From assembly GCF_023062595.1 (NCBI RefSeq), contig NZ_JALLAN010000003.1, positions 22,346-86,345 of the forward strand: a stretch of 64,000 bases of DNA. Direction: 5' to 3'. This document shows positions 26,442 through 35,933 of the stretch, one piece after another; within the stretch, counting starts at the first letter, position 1, and each line of letters starts with the position of its first letter. The stretch comes from Arthrobacter rhizosphaerae (lineage in GTDB: Bacteria; Actinomycetota; Actinomycetes; Actinomycetales; Micrococcaceae). The position numbers and the translations under genes were made by a program. Below the pieces are notes generated by a model, which searched no databases, was not told the origin of the DNA, and worked only from the letters and a program-made list of their open reading frames with translations.

Positions 26442-26768
26442 CTAGGAATTGGCCCTTTGGTACGCTTCCTGAATTTCGGCCTGGATACGGCCGCGGCTGT
26501 TAACCGCATAACCGTTCTCCCGTGCCCACTGACGGATCTGTGCAGAGTCCTGATTCCGGCCGGTTGAGACCTTTGTGCGCGTTGCGCGGCCGGTGGACGT
26601 CTTGCGGGCGCTGGAAATAAAGCGCTCCAGTGCGGAGCGCAGTTCCGACGCATTGTCTGATGACAGGTCAATTTCGTAGCTGACGCCATCAAGACCAAAA
26701 CGGACAGTTTCGTCCGCGGTTCCCCCATCCAGATCATCCACGAGGATGATTTTTACTTTCTGTGCCAT
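26442..26768 (-). CDS. lsr2: Nucleoid-associated protein Lsr2
   Basis: A 108-residue xenogeneic silencer that bridges A/T-rich DNA, functionally like H-NS. The N-terminal oligomerisation domain begins AQKVKIILVDDLDGG. The C-terminal DNA-binding domain has QIRQWARENGYAVNSRGRI, with the RGR AT-hook-like minor-groove motif. ATG at 26768 is taken because conservation starts there and AAGAGAG lies upstream; the longer frame is not conserved. Its leader (26769-26946) is A/T-richer than the surroundings, compatible with autoregulation. Confidence 0.95.
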   Translation of the reverse strand: MAQKVKIILVDDLDGGTADETVRFGLDGVSYEIDLSSDNASELRSALERFISSARKTSTGRATRTKVSTGRNQDSAQIRQWARENGYAVNSRGRIQAEIQEAYQRANS

Positions 26769-26946
26769 GGAAATTCTCTCTTTTGGAAAGGACGGGTATT
26801 CAGAAAAGCAGGATGTTACAAATAAAGTATCCCTCGCTTTATGGCAACGCGTCAAAACAGAAAAAGGTTCCTGTGGAAAGCGCACGCTCAAAGACGCACA
26901 TTTGTTTTGCCCAACTGTCATTGAAGACATTCAGGGCAGAAGGGAA

Positions 26947-27135
26947 CTAAGCGTTAGTCCCGGTTCCGGCAGAGGGGTCTTCCCGCTTGGGATCAGCCGC
27001 AGTGGCGTCCGCTTCGGCCTGGGCGCGGGCCTCTGCCTGCCGCTCAGCTTTGTCCGCGTTAAAAATGGACTTCATGGCGAACCAGAAGAGGAGGCCCACC
27101 ACAACGGATGGAAGCAATACGGCCACATACTCCAT
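26947..27135 (-). CDS. Small single-helix membrane protein
   Basis: A 62-residue protein. One transmembrane helix (about 2-25, VAVLLPSVVVGLLFWFAMKSI) is followed by a charged, Ala/Glu-rich helical tail with many Lys, Arg, Glu and Asp. The start is 3 bp after the lysS stop codon, so it is translated from the lysS messenger. No known function. Its compact position and ordinary codon use support a real gene. Confidence 0.7.
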   Translation of the reverse strand: MEYVAVLLPSVVVGLLFWFAMKSIFNADKAERQAEARAQAEADATAADPKREDPSAGTGTNA

Positions 27136-27138
27136 GGC

Positions 27139-28671
27139 CTAGTGGCCTTCCGGCTTCAAGAGCGGGAAGAGAATGGTTTCGCGGATCCCGGCTCCGGTGA
27201 AGAGCATCACCAGGCGGTCAATTCCCAAGCCGAGCCCACCCATGGGCGGAGCACCGTATTCAAGGGCGCGGAGGAAGTCCTCGTCCAGTTGCATGGCCTC
27301 GTCGTCGCCGGCGGCCGCGCGGCGGGACTGTTCGGTGAGCCGCTCACGCTGGATCACCGGGTCGATGAGCTCGGAGAACGCGGTTCCGCGTTCCATCCCG
27401 CCGATGATCAGGTCCCAGGCTTCGATCAGCCGGGGGTTCTCACGATGTTGACGGGCCAGCGGCTGTGCGGACGGCGGGTAGTCGTAGACAAACGTCGGAT
27501 TGAGCAGGGTTGGCTCCACGATTTCGCCGAAGAGTTCCACCGCGAGCTTTTCCGCGTCCCAGGCGGTGTCGAACTTGACCTCATGCTTTTTCGCCAGCGC
27601 CTGCAGCTCGGCCACGGTCGTGTCAGGAGTGACCTCCTGTCCCACCGCCTCGGAAAGCCCCGGGTAAACCGAGAGCCAGGCCCAGTCGCCGTCGAGGTTT
27701 ACCTCCCCTGCCGGCGTCTGGATGACCCGCCCCACGCCGGCTGCGTCAGCGGCGTCGAGAATAATCTCCTTGATGCGATCGGCCATCACGAACTGGTCAG
27801 CCCAGGCCTCGTAGGCTTCCAGCGTGGTGAACTCCGGGCTGTGGGTGGAATCGACACCTTCGTTGCGGAAAACGCGGCCCATGTCATACACACGGTCAAT
27901 CCCGCCGACGACTGCGCGCTTGAGGTAGAGCTCAGTAGCGATGCGCAGGGTCATTTTCTGGTCAAACGCGTTCATGTGGGTCTCGAACGGGCGGGCAGTG
28001 GCGCCGCCGTGGACCAGTTGCAGCATGGGGGTCTCCACCTCAACATAGTTGCGGCGGTGCAGGCTCTCCCTGATTGACCGGGTGATGGCCGCACGGGTGT
28101 AGACCATTTCGCGGGCCTCGTCGCGGACCATGAGGTCCACGTAGCGCTGGCGAACGCGGGTTTCCTCGTTGAGGTCGGCGTGCAGGACCGGCAGCGGCCT
28201 CAGGGACTTCGAAGCCATGGACCAGGACTCGGCCATAACGGACAATTCGCCGCGCCGGGAAGAGATGACTTCGCCCTTGATGAATACGTGGTCGCCCAGG
28301 TCCACCAGGGCCTTCCATTCGGCCAGGGCTTCCTCCCCGACGTTCGCGAGGCTCAGCATCGCCTGCAGCCTGGTGGCAGTACCGTCCACGCCGCCTTCCT
28401 GCAGCGTGGCAAAGCACAGCTTTCCGGTGTTCCGGACGAAAACCACCCGGCCGGTGACTCCGACAACATCCCCTGTGGTGTCGTCTGCCTCAAGATGGGC
28501 GTACTTTTCCCTGATCTCGCTAAGCGAGTGTGTGCGCTCCACGCCCACCGGGTACGCCTCCACGCCGCGCTCAATCAGCTTGGCGCGCTTTTCCATCCGG
28601 ATGCGCATCTGTTCGCTGGCATCGGCAGGCTGGGCGGCGTTGTTGGGGGCGGGGTTGTTTTGGGAAGTCAC
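27139..28671 (-). CDS. lysS: Lysyl-tRNA synthetase, class II
   Basis: A 510-residue enzyme that charges tRNA-Lys. The N-terminal OB-fold anticodon-binding domain spans about 55-170. Class II motif 2 (GRVFRNEGVDSTHSPEFT) and motif 3 (GGLGLGIDRLVMLF) are complete. The GTG start at 28671 has TTGGGGATT upstream; the 29 codons before it are not conserved. It lies upstream of the small membrane protein and lsr2, matching the lysS-lsr2-clpC order of mycobacteria. Confidence 0.95.
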   Translation of the reverse strand: MTSQNNPAPNNAAQPADASEQMRIRMEKRAKLIERGVEAYPVGVERTHSLSEIREKYAHLEADDTTGDVVGVTGRVVFVRNTGKLCFATLQEGGVDGTATRLQAMLSLANVGEEALAEWKALVDLGDHVFIKGEVISSRRGELSVMAESWSMASKSLRPLPVLHADLNEETRVRQRYVDLMVRDEAREMVYTRAAITRSIRESLHRRNYVEVETPMLQLVHGGATARPFETHMNAFDQKMTLRIATELYLKRAVVGGIDRVYDMGRVFRNEGVDSTHSPEFTTLEAYEAWADQFVMADRIKEIILDAADAAGVGRVIQTPAGEVNLDGDWAWLSVYPGLSEAVGQEVTPDTTVAELQALAKKHEVKFDTAWDAEKLAVELFGEIVEPTLLNPTFVYDYPPSAQPLARQHRENPRLIEAWDLIIGGMERGTAFSELIDPVIQRERLTEQSRRAAAGDDEAMQLDEDFLRALEYGAPPMGGLGLGIDRLVMLFTGAGIRETILFPLLKPEGH

Positions 28672-28801
28672 AATCCCCAAGTTTACCGTCGAATTCCGCA
28701 GCAGCCTTCCCCTCATAGGTCCGTCGTAACGCACGGCGGTATTCCCCACGGAAGCCACGTGTTTGGTGCACGCGTGCGGCGGCCTCGGTTAGGCTCGGAT
28801 C

Positions 28802-29635
28802 ATGACCCGCGAGAACATCAGAACCCCCGACGGCGGCACCCTCGAGCTCTTCAGCACGGGGGCCGAATTGGCGGGGCACGGTTCGGGAGTCGTTGTAGTG
28901 CACCCCTCAATGGTCACCGCGGCCGACTACACCCGTTTTGCCCAGAAGCTGAGTGCAGCGCTGGAGCGTCCGGTGCACACCTTCAACCGCCGGGGGCGCG
29001 GACAATCGTCACCGCAGCCGGAGGACTACACCCTGGACACTGATATCCGGGATCTGGAGGCGGTGATGAAGCACACCGCCAGCACCGACGTCTTCGGGCA
29101 CAGCTTCGGCGGCGCGGTTGCGCTTCACGCTGCCCGCTCGCTGCCCGTGGAGCGGCTGGCAGTCTACGACCCCGCCGTTTCCGTAAACCACAGCGTCAAG
29201 GCTGACTGGACCGAGGAATATGAACGGGCGACGGCGGCCGGAGACGATGACCGCGCCCTCGCCGTCATGATCAGGGGGATGGAGACGGGCGGCGCTTTTG
29301 CCAGGATGCCGCTGAGCATGCTGACGCTGGCAAACAAGCTCACGGCGGGCACTCCCATCGGCAAGCAGAACCGGGAACTGATGAAGACCGGCGTCCGTGA
29401 AATAAAGGCCATCATCGCCGCCGACATGCCGGCAGAGCCCTTCCTGGAATTGCCCCTTGAAACGCTCATCGTGGTGGGCGAAAAGAGCCCGGCTTACTTC
29501 GGTGTGGCGTGCGGGCAGATCCACGATGTCCTGTCCGGGTCCAGCTACACCATCCTCCCGGGCTACGGACACGACGGCGTCAACAGGGCGCCGGACAAGC
29601 TCATCACGGAACTGAGCGACTTCTTCTCAGGCTGA
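28802..29635 (+). CDS. Alpha/beta hydrolase
   Basis: A 277-residue alpha/beta-fold hydrolase. The nucleophile elbow is GHSFGG near residue 100, the oxyanion region follows VVHPSMVT, and the catalytic His is in LPGYGHDG near the C-terminus. The substrate is not recognisable. It is divergent from lysS and convergent with the drug-exporter gene across a long inverted repeat. It stands where panD and coaX occur in some other Actinobacteria, so it belongs to a variable insertion in the lysS-panC segment. Confidence 0.82.
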   Translation: MTRENIRTPDGGTLELFSTGAELAGHGSGVVVVHPSMVTAADYTRFAQKLSAALERPVHTFNRRGRGQSSPQPEDYTLDTDIRDLEAVMKHTASTDVFGHSFGGAVALHAARSLPVERLAVYDPAVSVNHSVKADWTEEYERATAAGDDDRALAVMIRGMETGGAFARMPLSMLTLANKLTAGTPIGKQNRELMKTGVREIKAIIAADMPAEPFLELPLETLIVVGEKSPAYFGVACGQIHDVLSGSSYTILPGYGHDGVNRAPDKLITELSDFFSG

Positions 29636-29637
29636 TC

Positions 29638-29751
29638 CGCAGACGCCACTTGAATTGCGTAACTTTTGACGTCTGCGCCCTAAATGAACGGCGTCATCCC
29701 GCGGAATCCGGGCCAACAGACTCCCGCGGCACTCCAAAAGTTACGCAATTC
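29638..29751. repeat. Composite inverted-repeat element between convergent genes
   Basis: Two symmetric structures are interleaved. CGCAGACG (29638-29645) pairs with CGTCTGCG (29670-29677). GAATTGCGTAACTTTTG (29652-29668) pairs perfectly, over 17 bp, with its complement at 29735-29751, across a 66-bp G/C-rich spacer. The two foldings exclude each other or form a pseudoknot. The element fills almost the whole gap between the hydrolase stop and the exporter stop. Confidence 0.8.
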
Positions 29752-29789
29752 GGCCGGCCCCGACATGAGATCGCGGCCCGGGGCTGGGC

Positions 29790-31349
29790 CTAGTGCCCGT
29801 GGGTGCCTGCGCCGGCTGTCTTGCGCATCATGAGGGACAGCACGACGGCGACTACGGCGAGTGCGGCGGCTGTCAGGAAAGCTGCCTGCATACCCGCTAC
29901 CACTCCTGAGCCGAGGGAAACGGCAGCGAAAACGGATACCAGCAGAGCCGTGCCTGCGGCTCCGGCCACTTGCTGAAGGGTGCTCATGATGGCCGAGCCA
30001 TGCGAATAAAGGTGCGGCGGCAGCGGGTTGAGGCCCGTTGTGAATGCCGGCGTGAAAAGGAGCGCAAGGCCAAGGCTGAGGCCCACGTGCAGGGCAACGA
30101 TCCACGCCACGGGCGATTCCGCATTCAGCATGGAGAACTGCCACAGGGCCAGCACCATCATGATCGAGCCCGTGACTGTCAGCGGCAGCGGCCCCACCTT
30201 GTCAAAGAGCCTGCCAATGAACGGACCCAGGAGTCCCATGGCCAGCCCGCCCGGCAGCAGCGCCAGCCCGGTTTCCAACGACTTAAGCCCGCGGATCTCC
30301 TGCAGGTAGAGCGGCAGGAGAATGACAGCGCCGAACAGGGCGATCATGGCCACTACCAGCAGCAGGACGGAGATAGTGAACATACGGAAGTTGAAGGCCC
30401 GGAGATCCAGCAGCGGAGCGTCAGCTTTCTGCAACTGCAGCTGCCGCAGCACAAATGCCAGCAGGCTAACCACGCCAATCACCAGGGCCGCAATGGCTGC
30501 AGCACCCGGACCGGCCTGGCCCCCATGGCCGCCGCCGATCTGGCTCAGGCCGTAGACCAGTCCGCCAAAGGCCGGGATGGTCAGCAGCACCGAGAGGAAA
30601 TCAAGAGGGTTCTTCTCCTTCTCACCGATGTTGGTCAGGTACTTTGCACCGATGGCTAAAGCGACAAGGGCGATGGGCAGCACAAACACAAACATGAACC
30701 GCCAGGAGAAGTGTTCAAGGATGAATCCCGAAACTGTGGGGCCAAGCGCCGGAGCCACCGAGATGGCGATGCTCACGTTACCCATCACAGCACCACGGCG
30801 CTGCAGCGGCACCAGGGTAAGGATGGTGGTCATCAGGAGCGGAAGCATGATGGCCGTGCCGCCTGCCTGGATAATTCTTGCGAAAAGCAGGACCACGAAC
30901 CCCGGCGCCAGTGCGGCCAGCAGCGTGCCGCCCGAGAAGAGGCCCATCGCCAGCATGAAGACCGCACGGGTTGAGAGCCGCTGGAGGATGAAGCCGGTGG
31001 TGGGGATAACCACCGCCATGGTGAGCATAAAGCCAGTGGAAAGCCACTGAACCGTGGGGGCGTCCACCCGCAGGTCCACCATGAGGCGCTGCAGGGCAAC
31101 GTTCATGATGGTTTCATTCAGGATCACCACGAAGGTCGCCACGAGCAGCGTAGTGATGATCGTTACTGATTCACGCGACATCTTGGCCGGCGAAGTGACT
31201 GCATCATGCGGCGCGGCTGAGCCGGCTGAAACAGAAGGAGCGGCTGGGTCGGCTGTAACGGCAGGGTCAGCAACTGCGGTCTTGGACCGAGACTGTTGAG
31301 AATCGGTTTGCACGTTATCGCCGGCGTTCGAATTAAGGTCTGTGGACAT
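29790..31349 (-). CDS. MFS drug exporter, DHA2 (EmrB/QacA) family
   Basis: A 519-residue transporter with about 14 hydrophobic segments, the number typical of DHA2 proton-drug antiporters. The cytoplasmic N-terminus (about 60 residues) is Ala/Ser/Pro-rich. The conserved NETIMNVALQRL of TM1 and GRLFDKVGPLP of the central loop are visible. The ATG at 31349 follows GGGGGAACC; the 25 codons before it lack a ribosome binding site. No regulator gene is adjacent. Substrate unknown. Confidence 0.85.
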   Translation of the reverse strand: MSTDLNSNAGDNVQTDSQQSRSKTAVADPAVTADPAAPSVSAGSAAPHDAVTSPAKMSRESVTIITTLLVATFVVILNETIMNVALQRLMVDLRVDAPTVQWLSTGFMLTMAVVIPTTGFILQRLSTRAVFMLAMGLFSGGTLLAALAPGFVVLLFARIIQAGGTAIMLPLLMTTILTLVPLQRRGAVMGNVSIAISVAPALGPTVSGFILEHFSWRFMFVFVLPIALVALAIGAKYLTNIGEKEKNPLDFLSVLLTIPAFGGLVYGLSQIGGGHGGQAGPGAAAIAALVIGVVSLLAFVLRQLQLQKADAPLLDLRAFNFRMFTISVLLLVVAMIALFGAVILLPLYLQEIRGLKSLETGLALLPGGLAMGLLGPFIGRLFDKVGPLPLTVTGSIMMVLALWQFSMLNAESPVAWIVALHVGLSLGLALLFTPAFTTGLNPLPPHLYSHGSAIMSTLQQVAGAAGTALLVSVFAAVSLGSGVVAGMQAAFLTAAALAVVAVVLSLMMRKTAGAGTHGH

Positions 31350-31516
31350 GAAGGTTCCCCCAGGGAGTGTGGCGTGAGATCCGGCGAGCATCGTCGCTGC
31401 AGATTGAAACAGTCTAGCCTGCACAGTAATTCCCCTGTGAGGAAAAACCGTGAGAAAAAACTCTTCCGGATTGGCGACGCCTTTTGAGGACTCCTATGAG
31501 GGAGCGGGAGGGAAGC

Positions 31517-32419
31517 TCAGGAACTCAGCGGAACGTTGTCGATCAGGCGGACCGGGCCCACCCGCGCCGCGATGATTGCCAGGCCCTCACCACGGAATGG
31601 TGTCTCCCGGCAGTTCTCGGCGAGGGGCTCCAAAGTGGCCGGATCCACCACCTCGAAGTAGTCCAGCTTTACGAGCGGCTGCGACTCCACCAGCGCAACG
31701 GCGGAATCGAGATCCAGCGGCTGGTGGGCATTGGCTCGCTCCTCGACCAGCCGCAACGCCCTGGACAGCACCAGGGCTGCCTCGCGTTCTTCCCCTGAAA
31801 GGAAGCGGTTCCGGCTGGACAGCGCCAGACCGTCGCCGGCCCGCACCGTGGGGACGGGGACGATTTCCACGGGAAAGTTCAGGTCAGCCACCATCCGCTG
31901 GACCAGGGTCAGCTGCTGCGCGTCCTTCTGGCCGAAGTATGCCCGGTAGTGCGGTGGCGTCCCGTTGTTTCCGCAGGCGCCGGGGATGCCGAAATGGAGC
32001 AGTTTGGCCACCACGGTCAGTGCTCCATCGAAATGCCCGGGCCGGGAGGCACCCTCCCATTTCTCCGCGAGCTTGCCCGAAGTAATGCGCACCATGGGTT
32101 CCCCGTTGGGATAAACCTCCTCAACGTCCGGCGCAAACACAAGATCAACGCCTTCTGCCTCGAGGAGTTCCAGATCGGCGTCAAGTGTCCGCGGGTAGCG
32201 CTGCAGGTCGGTTGCTTCGCCGAACTGGAGGGGATTCACGAAAATACTGACCACGGTCACGTCGTTTTGTTCGACGGCGGTACGGGCCAGTTGGGCGTGC
32301 CCCTCGTGCAAGGCTCCCATCGTTGGCACCAGCCCCTGCGAGCCGCCGTGCTGTTCTATCAGCAGCCGGGCGCTTTCCGTTCGAAGCGCGGCCGCGGTGG
32401 TGACTAGTTTGATCGGCAC
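31517..32419 (-). CDS. panC: Pantothenate synthetase
   Basis: A 300-residue ligase that joins pantoate and beta-alanine with ATP. The HIGH-like motif is in [11 protein letters not shown], the ATP/pantoate segment is [10 protein letters not shown], and [12 protein letters not shown] is the conserved KMSKS-equivalent loop. It is the last gene of the fol-pan block, with a GTG start overlapping the preceding stop region (TAAGTG spacing of zero). panD is not adjacent. Confidence 0.95.
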   Translation of the reverse strand: MPIKLVTTAAALRTESARLLIEQHGGSQGLVPTMGALHEGHAQLARTAVEQNDVTVVSIFVNPLQFGEATDLQRYPRTLDADLELLEAEGVDLVFAPDVEEVYPNGEPMVRITSGKLAEKWEGASRPGHFDGALTVVAKLLHFGIPGACGNNGTPPHYRAYFGQKDAQQLTLVQRMVADLNFPVEIVPVPTVRAGDGLALSSRNRFLSGEEREAALVLSRALRLVEERANAHQPLDLDSAVALVESQPLVKLDYFEVVDPATLEPLAENCRETPFRGEGLAIIAARVGPVRLIDNVPLSS

Positions 32420-33328
32420 TTATGGTCCTTCCGGCGGCTGGGTTCCGTCGCCAAGGGCGCGCTTCATCTCCCCGAACTGATCCTCTTTCAACAGGCCCCG
32501 GCTGGCGGCGCGCACCGCAGTTGCCCGGGCCATGGCAAGGTACGCGGCCAGGATGTCCCCGCCTGCACCGCCGTCGTGTTCCTTCAAAGCCTCGGCGTGA
32601 GCCGTAACGGTTCCCACATCTCCGCGGGCTACCGGGCCCGTCAGCGCCGATTCACCGGAAGCCAGGGCGTTCTCCAAGGTGGCGCGCAGCAGCGGCCCCA
32701 GCATGCGTTCAGGTGATTCCACTCCTACTTCCCGGAGCAGCTGCGATGACTGGGCCACGAGAGTCACCAGATGGTTTGATCCATGCGCCAGAGCCGCGTG
32801 GTAGAGCGTCCGGTCAGCTTCTGCGATTGCCACAGGCTCAGCACCCATCTCCACCACGAGCGCTTGCGCGATGGGCAGCATGGCAGCGTCCGCCGTGACA
32901 CCGAAGGTGCAGTCCAGCAGCCGGGTAAGGTCAAGGCTCATGCCTGTGAATGTCATGGCAGGGTGCAACGCGAGCGGTATTGCACCTGCAGCCCGCACCG
33001 GACGGAGGATTCCCACTCCGAAGCGGCCGGAGGTGTGCGCCACGAGCTGTCCAGGCTGCCAGGCGCGCAGCTTTCCGAGCCCCTCCACCAACGCGCCCAG
33101 GGCATCGTCCGGCACGGCCAAAAGCACCAGTTCCGAACGCTCCACTATCTCCTGAACGTCAAGGATGGGGACACCGGGCAACAGTGTTTCGGCTCGCTCA
33201 CGACTGGCTTCTGATACTGCGGAAACTCCGACGACGGCGTGTTCAGCGGCGCGCAGGGCCGCACCGAGGACTGCACCCACCTTTCCCGCGCCAATGATTC
33301 CAACACCAAGGCGTCCGGGCTTAGCCAT
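32420..33328 (-). CDS. Rossmann-fold/DUF2520 oxidoreductase-like protein
   Basis: A 302-residue protein. The N-terminal NAD(P)-binding fold (GVGIIGAGKVGAVLG, about 7-21) and the C-terminal helical DUF2520 domain resemble ketopantoate reductase and pyrroline-carboxylate reductase architectures. It sits directly before panC, as Rv3603c does in M. tuberculosis, so a role in pantoate supply is often suggested, but it is not established. The start overlaps the end of the PH-domain gene by 8 bp. Confidence 0.87.
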   Translation of the reverse strand: MAKPGRLGVGIIGAGKVGAVLGAALRAAEHAVVGVSAVSEASRERAETLLPGVPILDVQEIVERSELVLLAVPDDALGALVEGLGKLRAWQPGQLVAHTSGRFGVGILRPVRAAGAIPLALHPAMTFTGMSLDLTRLLDCTFGVTADAAMLPIAQALVVEMGAEPVAIAEADRTLYHAALAHGSNHLVTLVAQSSQLLREVGVESPERMLGPLLRATLENALASGESALTGPVARGDVGTVTAHAEALKEHDGGAGGDILAAYLAMARATAVRAASRGLLKEDQFGEMKRALGDGTQPPEGP

Positions 33329-34910
33329 TCTGGGGACCGTCCTGACTGGGGGCTAGTGGCTCGCGCGGAGCTAAAGGTCCGCGGGAAGCTAGAGGTTCAT
33401 TGGGAGCGGGAAATTCGTTGGGGGCAGGAGGTTCAGCGGCGGGAGTTTCCGCGGCTACCTGCGCCAGCCATTGTTCGCTGGTCTGGCGCTTCCTCGCGGC
33501 CCTCGCCCGCGCCGCTTGTTCCTGGAACAGCGCCCGGGCCTCGTCGGCATCCGCCTGAATCAGCCTGGGCACTACCGGGCCCGAGGTAGTGTGCAGGACC
33601 AGATCCGCGACACCGAACCGCCTCGCGATGGGCCCCTGATGCAGGGCCATGGACTGCGTGCGCTGATGCGGTACCACCACCAGCTGCCGCCACCACCGGC
33701 CGGAACGCAGCAGCAGAGCGGTTTCCGTTGCCACGTAGCCGTTACGGCGCCAAGCCAGGGGCGCCAGGAGCCGGGCCCGTGCAGGAGTGGTGACGAAGCC
33801 GCCGTCGTTATTGCTGCCGTTGATGCCCATGGTAAAGACGCGGGCCGCATCAGGGGTTCCGGGGTCCGGCAGGACGAGGGACAGCATTGTCATGACGTCC
33901 GCAAGCGTTCCCACTGGCAGGAGGGTGGTCCGCGAGCCGCCTTCCCCGTTTCCGCCGACAGCGCCGTAGCCGGCAACGTTCACCTGCATCCGGTACCAGC
34001 CGAAGATCCGCCAAATGGGTGGCTGAAACACCCTCAGCGCCTGGATCCTGCCAGGCGGCAGTGTCTGCGCCTGGGTGTCCAGCAAGCCGTAGCGCAGCCG
34101 GATACCGTCCGGGGAGATAGCTGCAGTGAAGTTATAGCCCTTGTTAAAGGAGGACCAATAAGCCGCAGCAAGGCCCAAGGCGGCCGGGATCAGGTACAGG
34201 AAAAATCCGCCGTTGCCGGTGAGGACGGAGAGCAGCACCGAGCCCACCGCGCCCAACAGCACAAAGACACTCTGTTCGCTCAACAGCAGGGAACCCACGA
34301 GCCTCGACGGCGGGACCGAGAGTACGGCCTGCTCCGGTGCCTCCTGGACGGCGGCGTCCGGGCTCTCGGGATCCGCCTGGACTCCCGCGGCGCGGGCCAG
34401 GATGGTGGCCCGGAGCTGGCGGGCGTCGTCCATCCGCAGGAAAGCGAGCCTGACTGCTGACTCCCCCGCGTCAGCCACCTCGAACCGCAGCTCCGCAAGG
34501 CCAAAGATCCGGGCCAGCAACGGCTGCACGATATCGATGGCCTGCACACGGTCCAGGCGGGCCTGGCGCTGCTGGCGGAACAGGAAACCGGTTTTCACCC
34601 GGACATAGCCCTCGGCCACCTGATAGCGGGTGAAATACCAGGTCATGATGAAACCGAAAATGGCCAGCATCAGGATCACTCCGCCGGCCGCAAGCAGCCA
34701 GGGAGCGCGGCCAGCCATCCGGTCGTCGATGAGCGGACCGCCTTGGATCAGCCGCTCGAAAATGTCCCGGCCGAAGAAGTAACCGATCGCAGCGATGGCT
34801 ATCCAGCCCCGGACAAACGGCGACGCCGGATGGACCCGGAGCCATTCGCCGTCGGCATTACCTGGGGAAACTCCGGCTGCACCGGCATCTCCGGCAGCCT
34901 TCACCGTCAC
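33321..34910 (-). CDS. Bacterial PH-domain membrane protein (YdbT-like)
   Basis: A 529-residue protein. Transmembrane pairs (about 30-80 and 190-235) are combined with three bacterial PH (DUF304) repeats. Each has the pattern R.G..........R.Q.......P......G: KTGFLFRQQRQARLDRVQAI, RYGLLDTQAQTLPPGRIQAL and RSGRWWRQLVVVPHQRTQSM. The last 60 residues form a Pro/Glu-rich tail with repeated EPLA/REPLAP units. The start is the GTG overlapping the upstream stop (GTGA). It pairs with the shorter PH protein before it, as YdbS/YdbT do in Bacillus. Confidence 0.85.
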   Translation of the reverse strand: MTVKAAGDAGAAGVSPGNADGEWLRVHPASPFVRGWIAIAAIGYFFGRDIFERLIQGGPLIDDRMAGRAPWLLAAGGVILMLAIFGFIMTWYFTRYQVAEGYVRVKTGFLFRQQRQARLDRVQAIDIVQPLLARIFGLAELRFEVADAGESAVRLAFLRMDDARQLRATILARAAGVQADPESPDAAVQEAPEQAVLSVPPSRLVGSLLLSEQSVFVLLGAVGSVLLSVLTGNGGFFLYLIPAALGLAAAYWSSFNKGYNFTAAISPDGIRLRYGLLDTQAQTLPPGRIQALRVFQPPIWRIFGWYRMQVNVAGYGAVGGNGEGGSRTTLLPVGTLADVMTMLSLVLPDPGTPDAARVFTMGINGSNNDGGFVTTPARARLLAPLAWRRNGYVATETALLLRSGRWWRQLVVVPHQRTQSMALHQGPIARRFGVADLVLHTTSGPVVPRLIQADADEARALFQEQAARARAARKRQTSEQWLAQVAAETPAAEPPAPNEFPAPNEPLASRGPLAPREPLAPSQDGPQNG

Positions 34911-35419
34911 AGTCCTGCCAGCCTGGCTTCGCCGCGGGCGGAAAGCTGCTCGCGCAAGCGGGCCCCTTCGCTCTCGGGAAGGCCGGGAATCTGCGCGTTG
35001 GTTCCGGCAGAGGCTGTGTGCAGCTTCAAAGTGCACAGGCCCAGCCAGCGCTCCAGCGGGCCAACGCCGATGTCCACGTACTGCATGCGTCCATAGGGAA
35101 CCACCATGACGCGTTGAAAGAAGATGCCGCCTCGGATCAGGAGGTCGTCGTCGCGCTCCGCATAACCGATGGCACGCACTTGGCGGGGAATAAGCACGAG
35201 CCGCCATACAGCCAGAATCAGCATCAACGACGGTACAGTCACGGCAAGCCACAGCGGCGGCCAGGTCCACCAGCCCTGCAGCACAAGGATCAGGGGCAGG
35301 GACAGCACGGCGACGGCAATCACGTTACCGATCGCCCACTCCACGAGGCGGACCGTTACGTATTTCGGTGAGACGCGCAGCCATGTGATCCCGGGTGGAT
35401 CAATCGCCTTGGTAGGCAT
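34907..35419 (-). CDS. Bacterial PH-domain membrane protein (YdbS-like)
   Basis: A 170-residue protein with two transmembrane helices (about 27-50 and 55-75) and one PH/DUF304 domain (about 85-160; GGIFFQRVMVVPYGRMQYV). ATG at 35419 has GGGGGAGGGC just upstream and lies inside the preceding gene (20-bp overlap). It is coupled to the following YdbT-like gene by GTGA. In Bacillus the pair influences resistance to some antimicrobials; this is known of the family, not shown here. Confidence 0.85.
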   Translation of the reverse strand: MPTKAIDPPGITWLRVSPKYVTVRLVEWAIGNVIAVAVLSLPLILVLQGWWTWPPLWLAVTVPSLMLILAVWRLVLIPRQVRAIGYAERDDDLLIRGGIFFQRVMVVPYGRMQYVDIGVGPLERWLGLCTLKLHTASAGTNAQIPGLPESEGARLREQLSARGEARLAGL

Positions 35420-35930
35420 AGCCGCCCTCCCCCTTCGCTTCTCCACGGGCGTGTCCCGGGAGTTTAGTTGTGCCGTCGCCGTCGCCGTCCTCGGGCGGAA
35501 TACGGCAGAACCGCTCCACGAGGAGCCCCACGATGATCATGACCAGGCCGCCTGCTGCCATGGCGATCGCGAGCCAGGTGACGCCTTGATCACTGCGCAG
35601 GCTCCACACCCGCAACTGGTCCAGGATGATGCCTGCGTGCCATCCAAGCAGCACCGTCCCGGCGTAGGCACTGGCCTGGGCGAGCACCAGGGTGCGGGCC
35701 GCCAGGATGGGGTCCAGGATGATTTTCTTCTTGGTGCTGTTGCGCCAGCGGAGAACACGGATTCCCAGCACCAGCGTGAAGGCCACAATCACGCCCATGG
35801 TGACCAGGGCGGTAAGAGGCAGGACAGGAGTGGCGAAGCTGAAGCGGTTGGCCAGCAGAGTGGCGAGCCACCCCACAACTGTGAGGATCAGGCCGATGGC
35901 AAGGAGCAGCAAGGGATTAATGGGTTTCAC
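35400..35930 (-). CDS. DUF3180 membrane protein
   Basis: A 176-residue protein with four transmembrane helices (about 5-27, 35-57, 78-100, 118-140) and a hydrophilic tail. The KKIILDPILAARTLVLAQASA segment (cut here to its core) is the DUF3180 signature. It corresponds to Rv3605c in mycobacteria, where it also follows folK. It is 3 bp from folK and overlaps the PH-domain gene, so it is part of the same messenger. Function unknown. Confidence 0.87.
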   Translation of the reverse strand: MKPINPLLLLAIGLILTVVGWLATLLANRFSFATPVLPLTALVTMGVIVAFTLVLGIRVLRWRNSTKKKIILDPILAARTLVLAQASAYAGTVLLGWHAGIILDQLRVWSLRSDQGVTWLAIAMAAGGLVMIIVGLLVERFCRIPPEDGDGDGTTKLPGHARGEAKGEGGYAYQGD

Positions 35931-35933
35931 GTG

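Noticed and set aside
26746..28077. A 443-codon frame antisense to lysS and the small membrane protein
   Set aside because: Shadow frame with no family resemblance; it starts within the start region of lsr2.
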